Assembly (NCBI GenBank): GCA_027946365.1
Contig: JAPEUQ010000012.1
Location: 62,001-126,000, forward strand
Length of the DNA: 64,000 bases
From: Kalmusia sp. IMI 367209
Taxonomy: Eukaryota > Ascomycota > Dothideomycetes > Pleosporales > Didymosphaeriaceae
Direction: 5' to 3'
Within the stretch, counting starts at the first letter, position 1. Each line of letters begins with the position of its first letter. A program made the position numbers and the translations under genes. Below are positions 1 to 9,760 of this stretch, piece by piece. Under the pieces are notes generated by a model. The model saw nothing but the letters and a program-made list of their open reading frames with translations. It made no database searches and had not been told where the DNA came from.

Positions 1-977
1 AGGAACGGGTTCGAGAGCTGGTACATTACGAAGTAAGGCGAGTAAAGGTTCAAGAATGGTCTCTGCAGGAAGCTTGACGTCAGTATCTGGCCTAGTTTGG
101 GGAAAGTAGACTCAAGCCATACCGCCGATTCCGCCACTATCAGAAGCACCAGCGCGCAACAACAGTGGAGAGCCATCCCTTTCGAGTGTTTCGAATCCAG
201 CAGGATAACCACCATCTCCCACAGAAAATACCCAATACAGCAAGCATTGACACGCGAAATTGTATCATTATAACCCCATAACCGTTGGTGGTAGGTCGCT
301 GTTGCACCAGAAGTTACCCAGTTGGTGAGAAGAAGACAGATGCTCGCCAGGCTGACAGCCAACGAGTGGACGAGTCCGACTATGCGAATGACCGCACTTT
401 GTTGGGTATCCGGGTTCATCTGGATGAGCTTTTTCGAAGCAGCGGCGTCGAGGATCCGCCGCGAGAAGTCGGTTTGGAGGAGATGGCAGCCCATGAGGAC
501 CATGAAAATTTCCGGAAGGTGCCATGAGTAGGCTTCCGGTACGCGCAGGGCCATATCCATTGCGAATTGCTATTGAAATCGAAATCTAATGTGAAATGTA
601 GTAGTGGTACATGCAATAAGGATTGGTATATAACTGCACATATAAAACGTAGGGCTCTGTGGCGTGTCCTGAAGTTTCAGAATGAGATGGCTTCACTACC
701 TGCAGTTTTCTGGAGAATTCCAGAGCCGCAAGCTGATATGCGAATCGACTTCAGAAAGACTGGAGAAGTTCGAGTATTCGAACATTCAACTGGTCAGGGC
801 AAAGCATATATCAATGATATATCGACTCCATGGCTGGATCATAGGCTCATTTCAGCTTTGGTAGCCCGCGTAAGCAACGAGCTCAGACGGTGGACATTTG
901 CAAGGCGTGCCCAAAGTCCCCCTCGTGTGCGGCGCGGAGTGAACCTAAACTATCTTGAGCAAACCTTAGCGGCGTGA

Positions 978-1019
978 ATGCGCAGCTTAGACTCAGGTCG
1001 AGCATGCGCAGCTTAGACT
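978..1019. repeat. 16-bp direct repeat, two copies
   Basis: The sequence ATGCGCAGCTTAGACT occurs at 978-993 and again at 1004-1019, separated by 10 bp. The two copies are identical. Function unknown; it may be a replication slippage footprint. Confidence 0.8.
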
Positions 1020-1262
1020 TACGCACGAAACAGAGGCCACCAATATGAGCTCATCGTAGAGACCGAAGATATTGCTAACGAAGCTCCTCGGGCCGTAACC
1101 CCTCTCAGCCCCGAAGACCACGGACACGATGCTCCATACTCAGAAACCAATTCGCAGGTTTTTGTCACCAGCCACTATTGGTCAATTCGAACATGACAAT
1201 ACCTTGGGCTCTTACAACGCTTACGATTACGTACATTCCTCGCACCTCGCAATCACAGCAGT

Positions 1263-1320
1263 AGAGCTACAGTAAGCTTACCTAAGCTTGCGGAGCGGCA
1301 GAGCTACAGTAAGCTTACCT
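1263..1320. repeat. 21-bp direct repeat, two copies
   Basis: A perfect 21-bp direct repeat lies at 1263-1283 and 1300-1320 (core CTACAGTAAGCTTACCT), with a 16-bp spacer. Part of each unit, GTAAGCTTAC, is itself palindromic, so each copy could be a dyad protein-binding site or an insertion footprint. No gene lies close enough to assign a role. Confidence 0.8.
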
Positions 1321-2324
1321 GTAGAAAATCTCGAGCTACCACCCTGCCGGGGCCGGCCTCGCTTCATTAGCCCCATTTTGACCCCATCCAAGCCTCCTCT
1401 GGCAAACATCGGAAACACGCTTTTTGCATTAGTTCGACGGAAAGGGAACTACCTTCACGCCTATCCCGGTGTCATCAAGAAATTGACGTATTGCAGACAT
1501 ACCACAGACAAGCATAGATACTAGACTTGCTCACAAAGGTGTCGCAACAGCGTTAAGATCAACTTCCTTTGCCCAGGATGCTCGAAGAGAGCCCCTGAAT
1601 ACGGTATCATTAGAAATTCATTGATGAGTAGGTTGACTTCTAATACGATTGCCGATGACACGCTTGTGCATAAGCTAACTGCATGCATAAAAGCTCTTAA
1701 GATGTCAGCAGGCTGACGATACCTAAGAAATTGGTCTGTATCAGGTAGCCTGACCAAAGTCCCATCACTCGGAAGGATTTTCACTAGGCTAGCTAGAAGT
1801 GACTTATGTGGTATCAGCCTTACAGTGCCTTAATATAGGCTAATTAGATCCCGTTAGGTGACTCAATTCAGCCTCTCCTTACATGAGTTTTATTACGTGC
1901 CGTGGCATAGCTATGTAGTTAGCTATTGGGAGACGAACAGTGCTGCTTGTTCATCAAGATATTAAACGAGATATCAAGTCTACTGCAGGTGGATCTGCTA
2001 TATCGCAGACTACGGAAGTATTACGTCCCAATACTCGGGAAATTTGAGGCAAATAGTCTGACGTGCTACATGTAGCTGGTTAAGATTATTTAGGCCTCCA
2101 ATGGTCTGCGGTCTGACATGTATCAGTCAATAGACAGTAGGAGGACTTGGTAAGCATTGCCATGAAAACTTGTCAGTCATCGGTTAAGGCGGCTTGTTGG
2201 ATCGCCTTCAGTCGTGTAGCACAGCTACGGCGTCGCAGGTAACGTCGAAAATAATCTATCTGAGCAAGGTTTCGCACAATTCCATAGCTTCGATCAGGAA
2301 ATTGAATCGAATGAACGTGGTGGA

Positions 2325-4341
2325 ATGAGTGAACCCAAGGTCAACCCGCCGCCTACCGAAGAGATCGAACTGCATCCTATCCTGTCTCCAGCTCCCGAAC
2401 CCACAGCAGAGAATGGCCCAGATGTCTTCACCATCAGTAATTGGAGACTGGTCCTGATGACTATCGGAATCCTCCTCACTTATCTAACAGTGCGTACTGC
2501 ACTCCTACCACGCTTCCTTATCCGTTTATTAATGCATATAGGTTGGGATTGACGAGTCGATTGTGTGTACGTTCATCCTACCCTCTCACCGGACCTCAGC
2601 AATCATTGCCTTACTGACTTGCATGCGACAGCAACGGCACTCCCTACAATCGCCGCCGAATTCAAAAGCTCGCAGGATATTGGGGCATACGGATCCGCAT
2701 TTCTTCTCCCTCAGGCTGTACTCCAGCCGTTCTTTGGGAAGCTCTATGCAGTATGGAGTATCAAACCGGTCTATTTGGGATCGTTGGCTTTATTTGAAGG
2801 TTAGTTCTCCATTGTAGACGCCTAGGCATTGGATAGTGTTGAAAGTAGAACAGTGGGATCCGTGATCGCGGCGTCTGCGAAAACATCAAGCGCTCTCATC
2901 GGCGGCCGCGCGCTGTCTGGCATTGGCGCTGTCGGTCTCACGGTGGGCGGCTTGATCATTCTCACTAGCTTCGCAACACCGCAAGTGCAGAATGTGTTGG
3001 TTGCTGTAGCAAGCGCTGTCATCAGTAAGTACCCAGTTTTATGTCGGGTTTCTATCTAACAGCTACCAGGTATCAGCTCCGTTCTTGGACCTCTTCTCGG
3101 AGGCGTGTTGGTTGATGGACCGGGCTGGCGATGGTGCTTCTGGATCAACCTGCCGATTGGAGGCGCGGTACTTCTGCTATTATTTGCGTCCATGATGTTA
3201 CCAATGCCGAAGGCACCGGAGAGAGCGAAGTCACTGCGAGAAAAGCTGATGCACCTAGATCTGTTAGGAACTGGACTGTTTGCTTTGTGTCTTATCTCAT
3301 TGCTTCTAGCGTTGCAGTACGGAGTCGATCGACCGTGGGATGATCCCCTTATTGTCGCTCTGCTCATTGTGTCCGCCGCAGCATTGCCGGTGTTTCTCTT
3401 CCAACAAACAAAGCGTACGCGCCAGGGACTGTTTCCCCGACGCATTATTCGGATCCGTAACGTCTGGGCGGCTTGCGGACTCTTGTCGTTTCTCTTCGCG
3501 ACCTTGGGCGCTATTTTCTACTATCTACCATTGTTCTTCCAGGTAACTCAACCCTGTCCTCTACCTCACCATTCCTCTTCTAACTCCGATAGGCCGTCCA
3601 AGGTCTCTCGGCTCGTGACAGCGGTTTCCGCACCATCGCATATGTCGTATCTTCAGCAGTAGGAGTCGGAATCGCCGTCGCAGCCATGACCAAGCTACCA
3701 TACCTGAATCCGCTGCTGATCGCCGGATCATCCATTTTCTGGATTTCGACGGGCCTCTTCACCACCTTTGACGTTGACAGCTCGACCGCATATATCGTGG
3801 GCATCCAAGTGCTCGCTGGAGTAGGTTTTGGCCTGTGTGTGCTCTGCCAAACCGTATGTCCGCGACTAGTGCTCAACAAGCAGGATATCCAACTGTGCCA
3901 TAGCGTCACTCTGATGCTGCAAGTGCTGGCCAGGTAAATATTATTATGAATATTATATACCCTCGTCGATTTCGGCTAAATTCCTCCAGCTCCTTTTCAA
4001 TTCAGATTGCCAACATCGCACTCAGCAACCTCCTCTCCAAGAACATCAAGAACCTACAGCTGCCCCCAGAGGTCCAGCGAGCCGCACTCGGCGGCCTCGA
4101 GCACATCCGCCAGAACATCCCCGCCGACACCGCCAGCAAGATCCTCACCGCATTGAGCGACGCATTCCGCAAGGCCTTCAACATCGGGATCGCGACCGCA
4201 GCGGTAGCGTGGGCATTCTCGCTCTGCGTCGAGTGGCGTCTGTTAGAGGGAAAGGATAAAAAGATCGAGCCGCAATCTGACGCGGCTAGCACGAGCCAAT
4301 GCGGGCCGGCCCGTGTTAGGGTCCTCCAAGTTTTAGATTAG
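2325..4341 (+). CDS. MFS multidrug transporter, DHA2-like (14 spans)
   Basis: This is probably a plasma-membrane proton-driven efflux pump. The ATG at 2325 opens a hydrophilic N-terminus rich in Pro and Glu. Exons at about 2325-2488, 2600-2802, 2829-3025, 3070-3540, 3592-3933 and 3990-4341 can be chained through GT-AG introns. Recognisable segments are ATALPTI near the first span, the GRALSGIGAVGL motif-B region, and WRWCFWINLPIGG, which is typical of 14-span drug:H+ antiporters of fungal metabolite clusters. The C-terminal tail after the last span is long and charged. It lies next to the 2OG oxygenase and 10 kb from the polyketide synthase, so an export role for that product is possible but unproven. 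The first intron and the last exon join are the least certain parts. Substrate cannot be inferred. Confidence 0.82.
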
Positions 4342-5109
4342 AGTAGTGTTAGTTACCTGGTTAGGTAGTTAGCGTGCCATAGAATTTTTCACTGGGATAT
4401 CTCAGCAGGTTGGAAGGCTTGGCGACCTAGCTTTCATACATGTACCCACCTATCCAAATTATGTGTAAAGGTGCATAGATAGAAACAACTCCACCCAATA
4501 TCAAAATTCCTTGATGACATGTCTGACATGAATGGCTGAAGCTAGCATTGATCCGATGCTGACAATCGCTCTGACGGAGTGTTACCAAAATTCCAGGTTT
4601 CTGGTGAACAAGCGGTCAGCCCCCTATGAAAACCCGACCCACGACCTAGCTAGTGCTTATGTCCCTCAGCGGCGAGGTCAAGAATAGTGTTTTACTTACC
4701 GGGATACTGAGACACCTTGCCAGAAAGTTATATGGGGTTATCTTTTTTTTGTAAGCATCTAGACGTAAATCACTGTAATGACAAACACTCAATGGTACGA
4801 TACACATCCACACATCCAGTATATTTACTATCACGCCAATCAAGGAAAAGGGCCTCATCGCCTCAGTCACAACTGCCTACGTGGAAAATGGAGGCCTGAA
4901 TGGTCTGACTCTCTGGGCAGTGCCTCTCGGGGCGGGAAACGAAGTGGCTTAATCGTAAGACAGCGTATCTTACTGCGAACTTACTCGGAGCGAAGCATTA
5001 AGCGCATACAATGGCATAAATATATCTGGCTTGGGCAGTGGTCTGGACGGACTTTGCAAATCCGCAAACCCCATAACAGTAGTCACATCTCTGGAAGAAG
5101 ATTGTCATC
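4342..5109. other. Intergenic, nothing recognised
   Basis: I see no family-like reading frame, RNA gene or repeat in this spacer between two plus-strand genes. It should hold the terminator of the MFS gene and the promoter of the oxygenase, but no element is distinctive enough to name. Confidence 0.5.
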
Positions 5110-6291
5110 ATGCTTCGACGAGCAGTCCCTCTCGGTAAAGCACCTTCCCGTTTCGCGGTGAGGGCTTCGTCGCGGTATAGCTCTTCCTCGCCGGTTCACA
5201 GAGCTGCCGCTGCTGCCTCGCCGGCTCTTTCTCAGAACGCTTCTGATACATCTGAGGCGGCTCATAGCCATGGGCGTACGCTCTACTCCCATTGGAATGC
5301 GGTGGGCAATGAGCCTGTAACGGCGGAGACCATCTCGGCTCTACTCTCGAACAGCCTATCCAATCTGGGCGTCAAGGACTTTCTATCTGGGCAGGAGTGC
5401 GCGCGGATGGTCGATGTTATCCCGCACTCACACTATTGTAACGCACCCTCTCCCCAAGGTGACTGAGTGTGGACTTCCAACTGATGATGAATTAGGGTTC
5501 CTATGGCAGAAACGTCTACCCCCCTATCGGCAAAGTAGGAATCACCCAATTCGACAACCAAAACGGTATTCCTCCCTCCACCCGGGTCCACATACACACA
5601 ACCTCCTTCTGTATCTATCCACATATCTGCTAATAAATCCCAGACAAACAAACATACTTCGCCTCCGTGCCCTCCGCCCGCGAACTCCAAGAACGCTTCA
5701 TCCAAGAAGCTAAGATCGACATCGTCGCCCGTGTGGCCTCCTACCTCCGCACTGTCACCAACCTCCCCGTCCGTCTCGCTTGCGAAGGAAACCAGGAGTA
5801 CTTCGCCGGCCTCCTGCGTCTCATCAACTCCAGTGCCCTGGTCCACGCAGACTACGGTCCCTATGACGCACCCGGGTGGGAAATTGGGCGGATTTCCGCT
5901 CAATTGAGCTGGAATATCCTGCTGAGAGAGGTACAGGGGGGCGAGTGCATCATCTACCGCCGATTCTGGGAGGGAAAGAGCGACGATGAGCGATTTAAGC
6001 AGCCGAAGCCCGGGTACGGGTATACGGCGGAAGCGGTGGAGGGGCGGGAGGTGCAGGTGGTTACCCCTAAGGTTGGCGAGTTGACAGTGTTTAATTCGAG
6101 GTGTGTTTGGTTCTTATTTTTCTCTGCTTTTGTTTTTTAGGGTTTGTGAATACGGCTGACTTAGTAGGAACTTCCATGCGGTGAATGCGGCGCGACAACC
6201 GGAGTTATTCCCGCGGTATACGATGAGTTCATTTATTGGGTTACTTCCTACGACTGAGGAGGGGGGCTTTGAGATAATCTTGTGGTCGTGA
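5110..6291 (+). CDS. 2OG-Fe(II) dioxygenase-like protein, mitochondrial-type presequence
   Basis: This is a putative 2-oxoglutarate/iron-dependent oxygenase of a fungal family without an assigned substrate. The N-terminal 35 or so residues are rich in Arg, Ser and Ala and lack acidic residues, as in a mitochondrial presequence. The double-stranded beta-helix core shows an HxD pair (LVHADYGPYD, near 5854) and a distal His (NFHAV) in the last exon, followed by RYTMSSFIGLLP, whose Arg would bind 2-oxoglutarate. The last two introns are clear: about 5563-5640, and one that ends in TAG just before GAACTTCCATGC. The first intron near 5460-5495 joins poorly in phase. The segment GSYGRNVYPPIG clearly belongs to the protein, so either a weak donor is used or a base is wrong there. 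The stop is at 6289-6291. Substrate unknown. Confidence 0.75.
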
Positions 6292-6479
6292 TAGTAGTCT
6301 TTGTTTCTATTTCGTTTTTGCGTAACGTAATTCACCACCGGTTCGGCAACACTACCTGTTCGGCCGCCCTACCAAGGCGCGCCACACCTCAATACCAACT
6401 ACTCAACAACAACGACGGGATATTTTTGTATGTAATGTTGCAGAGAGCTAGTTCATCACTGTCTGCATGAGCTCCTCTT

Positions 6480-8215
6480 GCGTCCTTGTCCATGGCACTT
6501 GCTGCACGTTGGTGGTGCTCGCTGGCGAGCTGGGATAGCATCAGTCAGCAGCCTCAGCCAGAGTCCTATAAGCTGTAGCAGCTAGAGTATGACCCTGCTC
6601 AGCATTTAGAGCGTCTTCTAAAGCGATATACTGTCTTCTTCTGTCCTGCCTTTATCTTCGGCGATAATAGTTGCTCGTAGCATCCTATCCTCCTCTGCTA
6701 GAATTATTGCTTGAGTTCATTGCAAACTAACGACCTTTGACAAGCTAGGCAATAGCTTGGCTGACAGGGCTCTGAGTCTATCTCTGGAGGAGGTCATGTA
6801 CAAGATGAGCCTGTTGCTGAAGCTGCTGAGTAGTATGAGGTGTGTCAGCTGACCATGGTACCTCAGCATCTACTGTTGTTCCTGGTGGAGACGGCATCCT
6901 GAGCACTCTGAGTGTGGAGAAGACGCGCCCAGGATAAGCAAGGACTAGTCTAGTCGCTTGAAAGCCAGCCTTGAGATTCTGCTCTGTAAAATCAGACCTA
7001 AGTACACGTAGATAGATAGAAAGAAACTCTTCCTCATCTATATAAAAGACACCTTAGCGGACAAGCTCAGGGACCTCATGCCCATACGTTGCCTTAAGGG
7101 GGGAGAAAAACCGCGCATTGAGTGGCTGGAGAAGGCTCGTCTGGGTAGGCATACAGAGTCTGATTATCTTATAGTCTATACAGTACTGGTCGAATTCTAC
7201 TGTAGCATGACTACTATCGCCTTCCAAAGTAAGCAGCCACGAGGTGCTTACTGTACGAGGCTGAGTATGCTGATTGGAGTGCAGTAGCTAGGTAAGCCCT
7301 AGCTGATCTGTCGTCTAGCCATTGTCGCAGACAGCTACTACCTAGTCGGTACGTAGATCCTTGTACCAGCTGGCCTGATGGAGCCTGCCTGACAGGATGA
7401 CGAGGGTTGGCAGGCTCCAGCCAGACGCGTTGATAGCCTTAATTATGATGACTTAATCTTGATTACCTGACTGTACGTAGACTGCTCTGCCTATAGCATC
7501 TGAACTTGTGACCACCTTAGACAACGATGATCGAACACCTATCATGAAGCAAATCCCATCAAAGTTATAGTATGCCCATGCTGTATGCCGTACCTCTAGC
7601 GAGTCTCCTCTACGAGGTTGAAACAGGCAGAGTTCTTGAGAGGATCCTCACAGAGGACGCGCTGACTGTGGAGCTTCGTATCCGACTTTGTCTGTAGCTC
7701 TGGCTGGGTATTGACAAAGTGCGATACCCAGTCCTTACCCAGGTAATGGGGAGGTATCTGGCCGCGTGCAGCAAGTAGATTGTTTGCCATCCGTCGTACA
7801 ATCAAACCTGGTCATAAGCAATTTACGTAATTAGTAATTTTATCGGCATTAGCAAGTGAGCTTGAAACCGTCGATATTTTCGCAGGCATAAGCAAGCCAC
7901 CCACCTGACCGAATCGCTTGCTTATGGCTAGGTTTGACGGTAGGTTGAAGATCTGAGGCGGAAATCCTCATCGGTCAAGGTCTATGATCCACTGAACAAG
8001 GGGATGCTTCTCGATAGGGTGTGGCTTCTTATGGGGGACGTGGCGAGAGCTGTAGGTTGCCTACCATCAAGGCGGCTCTGGAGGGTCGTGCGTGGGACAT
8101 TGTACACCGCAGCAAGCCTGCGCTAGCTTCAAACGCAATGATTAAAAAAAAACTCTAGGCTGCAAGAAGTAGACTGGCTATTTTCTGGGATGATAAAGAT
8201 GGCTATTGTGGCTGC
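6480..8215 (-). pseudogene. pogo/Fot1-type transposase, stop-ridden
   Basis: Read on the minus strand, this region keeps the order of a fungal pogo-family transposase. First comes an N-terminal helix-turn-helix part (near 8000-8120), then a CENP-B-type DNA-binding part with RRMANNLLAARG and GKDWVSHFV (7640-7800). The DDE catalytic core follows, with remnants YNFDGICFMIGV (first Asp), INASGWSLP, AVCDNG, LEGDSSHAT and QYCIDYKIIRLCMP (about 7560 down to 7090), and finally a low-complexity C-terminal tail. Several stops fall where the family has Trp, for instance after CDNG, which means TGG became TAG (C to T in a CpA context on the other strand, as RIP causes). The family's DETGF is here DGICF, so the usual Glu is lost. 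No functional protein can be made. Ends are approximate. Confidence 0.82.
7799..7940. mobile_element. MITE copy 1, nested in the pogo-like transposase
   Basis: A 142-bp non-coding element lies between TA dinucleotides at 7797-7798 and 7941-7942. Its inverted ends read TCAAACCTGGTCATAAGCAA (left) and TCAAACCTAGCCATAAGCAA (right, reverse complement). Removing it with one TA rejoins the surrounding transposase frame exactly (PPQIFNL then RRMANN on the minus strand), so the insertion into a coding exon is clear. It has no coding capacity. Its ends differ from those of the host pogo element, so another Tc1/mariner-type transposase must have moved it. Confidence 0.88.
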
Positions 8216-8298
8216 ATAATGATGGGAGGGTTGACGCGAGGTACGCGCCTTGGCGGGGCGGCCGAACCGGTGGTGGAACACGTTACGGGCTCGGCTTA

Positions 8299-8431
8299 CA
8301 GCCGAACCTGGGCATAAGCAAATATACGTAATTAGCAATTTTGACGAGTGGGCTTGAAACCGTAATTTTTTCGCAGGCATAAGCAAGCTATCTACTTGAC
8401 CGAATCGCTTGCTTATGGCCAGGTTTGACTG
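8299..8431. mobile_element. MITE copy 2, beside the pogo-like element
   Basis: A 133-bp relative of the element at 7799-7940 in the same orientation. It is bounded by TA at 8297-8298 and 8432-8433, with ends CAGCCGAACCTGGGCATAAG (left) and CAGTCAAACCTGGCCATAAG (right, reverse complement). The interior shares blocks such as TACGTAATTAG, GGCTTGAAACCGT and CGCAGGCATAAGCAAGC with copy 1, and copy 2 lacks roughly 10 bp found in copy 1. It starts only 12 bp beyond the TA at the pogo element's right end and lies about 120 bp upstream of the AlaX-like gene, so it may sit in that gene's promoter. Confidence 0.85.
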
Positions 8432-8549
8432 TACCTCCGCAGCAGTCCAACCCCTCATTTTGCTTTTCTGTTCTCGATTTCTTCCAACCAGGACTAGCTC
8501 TCTCCTACTACAATACCATATCCGCCATCCCAGACGTAATTCATTCACA

Positions 8550-9429
8550 ATGGTAAATCGGTCACATTCACATTCATCTCAAGTGCATACCCTCTACTAA
8601 ACGTGAGGACCAGACCATCCATAAAACAGTCGCCTTGTACCAACAAGATGAGACGCTCCGAAAGCACACCACGCAAATCATCTCTGTCCAACCCGTGACT
8701 GCTCTCTCCGAAACCAACCGCGCCCTCTTCAAACATGCAGGTGAATCCAAAGACTTCGTCGTCGTCACCGCAGAGACAATATTCTATGCCCAGGGTGGCG
8801 GCCAACCAAGCGACACAGGGAAAATGACCCTTTCTTCCTCCTCCTCTGACCCTTCCGCTTCAACCCTCGACGTGACCTCCGTCCGCAACGGCACCGACGG
8901 CCAAATCCTCCACCTAGGCTCTTTCTCTCCCTCGTCATCGTCACCATTCCAGCCCGGCGACTCAGTCGAGCAGGCCATCGATAGCGAGAAACGCCTCTTG
9001 AACTCTCGGATCCACACGGGCGGTCACGTCGTCGGCCTCGCAGTGCGCTATCTCTCCTCTTCCATTCCGGACGTCACAGAGCTCAAAGCCCAGCATTACC
9101 CTGATCTCGCGTTTGTAGATTTCAAGGGCTCAATCGACGGGAAACATAAAGAGGCGATTCAGGCGCAGGTGGACGAGTACATCTCCCAGGCGTTACCGGT
9201 GCAAGTATACTTCTGGAACGAGGCCGAGTTGCGCGAGAAATGCGCTGTTGTGCCCGAGGCCGTTGCTATTCCGGAGGGGGAGCTTGTGCGGGCGGTCGAT
9301 ATTGTCGGAGCTGGGGCGTATCCATGTGGGGGGACACATGTGCCCGATACGGGGAAGGTGGGCAAGGTTACGATTAAGAAGATTAGTCGGTCGAAGGGGA
9401 ATAGTAAGGTGTCGTATGTGGTTAGTTAA
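8550..9429 (+). CDS. AlaX-like alanyl-tRNA editing protein
   Basis: This is a stand-alone trans-editing protein that would deacylate mischarged (Ser or Gly) tRNA-Ala, resembling the editing domain of alanyl-tRNA synthetase. The zinc-site motifs are both intact: HxxxH in SRIHTGGHVVG (near 9010) and CxxxH in GAYPCGGTHV (near 9325). FYAQGGGQPSDTG near the N-terminus is the family's Gly-rich hallmark. The first exon appears to be a single ATG at 8550-8552, followed by a 55-bp intron 8553-8607 (GTAAAT donor, CTACTAAAC branch site, AG acceptor), after which the reading continues as DQTIHKTVALYQQDE. Without that splice the next in-frame ATG would cut off part of the fold. Total about 275 residues, normal for fungal AlaX proteins. 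It is cytosolic by lack of any signal. Confidence 0.88.
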
Positions 9430-9760
9430 TCTACGTCTCTTAGGTCGAGGTAGGGTATATAGAGGGGAGTTGTCTAGACGAGACGCGTGCCAATCAGATG
9501 ATGTTTGTATTTGGAGGTCATGATATTGCAGTCCTGCTACGATTCATAGATGCTTTCATGTCTTGAGGACGACACGTTTATTCAGGGTATACATGTTTCG
9601 ACCCGATCCATCGTTTTTAACTAAACCAGCAATTGCACTGGTAGCGTGGTGCATAAGATGCAGGAGAAGATCCCCTGTTGCATGCAGCGGAGCAAATTTA
9701 GAGAGAAAAGGAATGAAAAGAAAAAGGAAAAATTAGATCCATTCGCACTTTTATCAATCT
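9430..9760. other. Convergent 3' region between AlaX-like and NIPA-like genes
   Basis: A spacer of 331 bp between two converging genes. I see no coding frame or repeat; it should carry both transcription terminators. Confidence 0.5.

Larger units (their letters stand above)
1..2324. other. Gene-poor left edge, no convincing gene
   Basis: Only short open frames occur here, on both strands and overlapping each other. None shows a family motif, a signal peptide or a plausible exon chain. The longest, on the plus strand at about 567-977, does not resemble any family I recognise and lacks a convincing ATG context. Two short direct repeats (978-1019 and 1263-1320) are the only structure I can point to. 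Confidence 0.5.
6326..8283 (-). mobile_element. pogo/Fot1-like DNA transposon, defective copy
   Basis: The element is 1,958 bp and bounded by TA at 6324-6325 and 8284-8285, the target duplication expected for Tc1/mariner-pogo elements. Its terminal inverted repeats start ACGTAATTCACCACCGGTTC at the left end and ACGTGTTCCACCACCGGTTC at the right end (20 of the first 23 bases agree), and a second similar block (CCAAGGCGCG) lies further in. Inside is a transposase pseudogene on the minus strand. A 142-bp MITE is nested in it at 7799-7940. The boundaries come from visual comparison of the two ends; a second genomic copy would confirm them. Confidence 0.82.

Noticed and set aside
567..977. 136-codon open frame on the plus strand
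   Set aside because: It begins at a non-ATG codon, has no family motif, and the surrounding region has many equally long overlapping frames.
8236..8300. GC-rich stretch upstream of the AlaX-like gene taken at first for part of its coding region
   Set aside because: It matches, in inverted form, the left end of the pogo element at 6326-6400, so it is the transposon's right terminal repeat.
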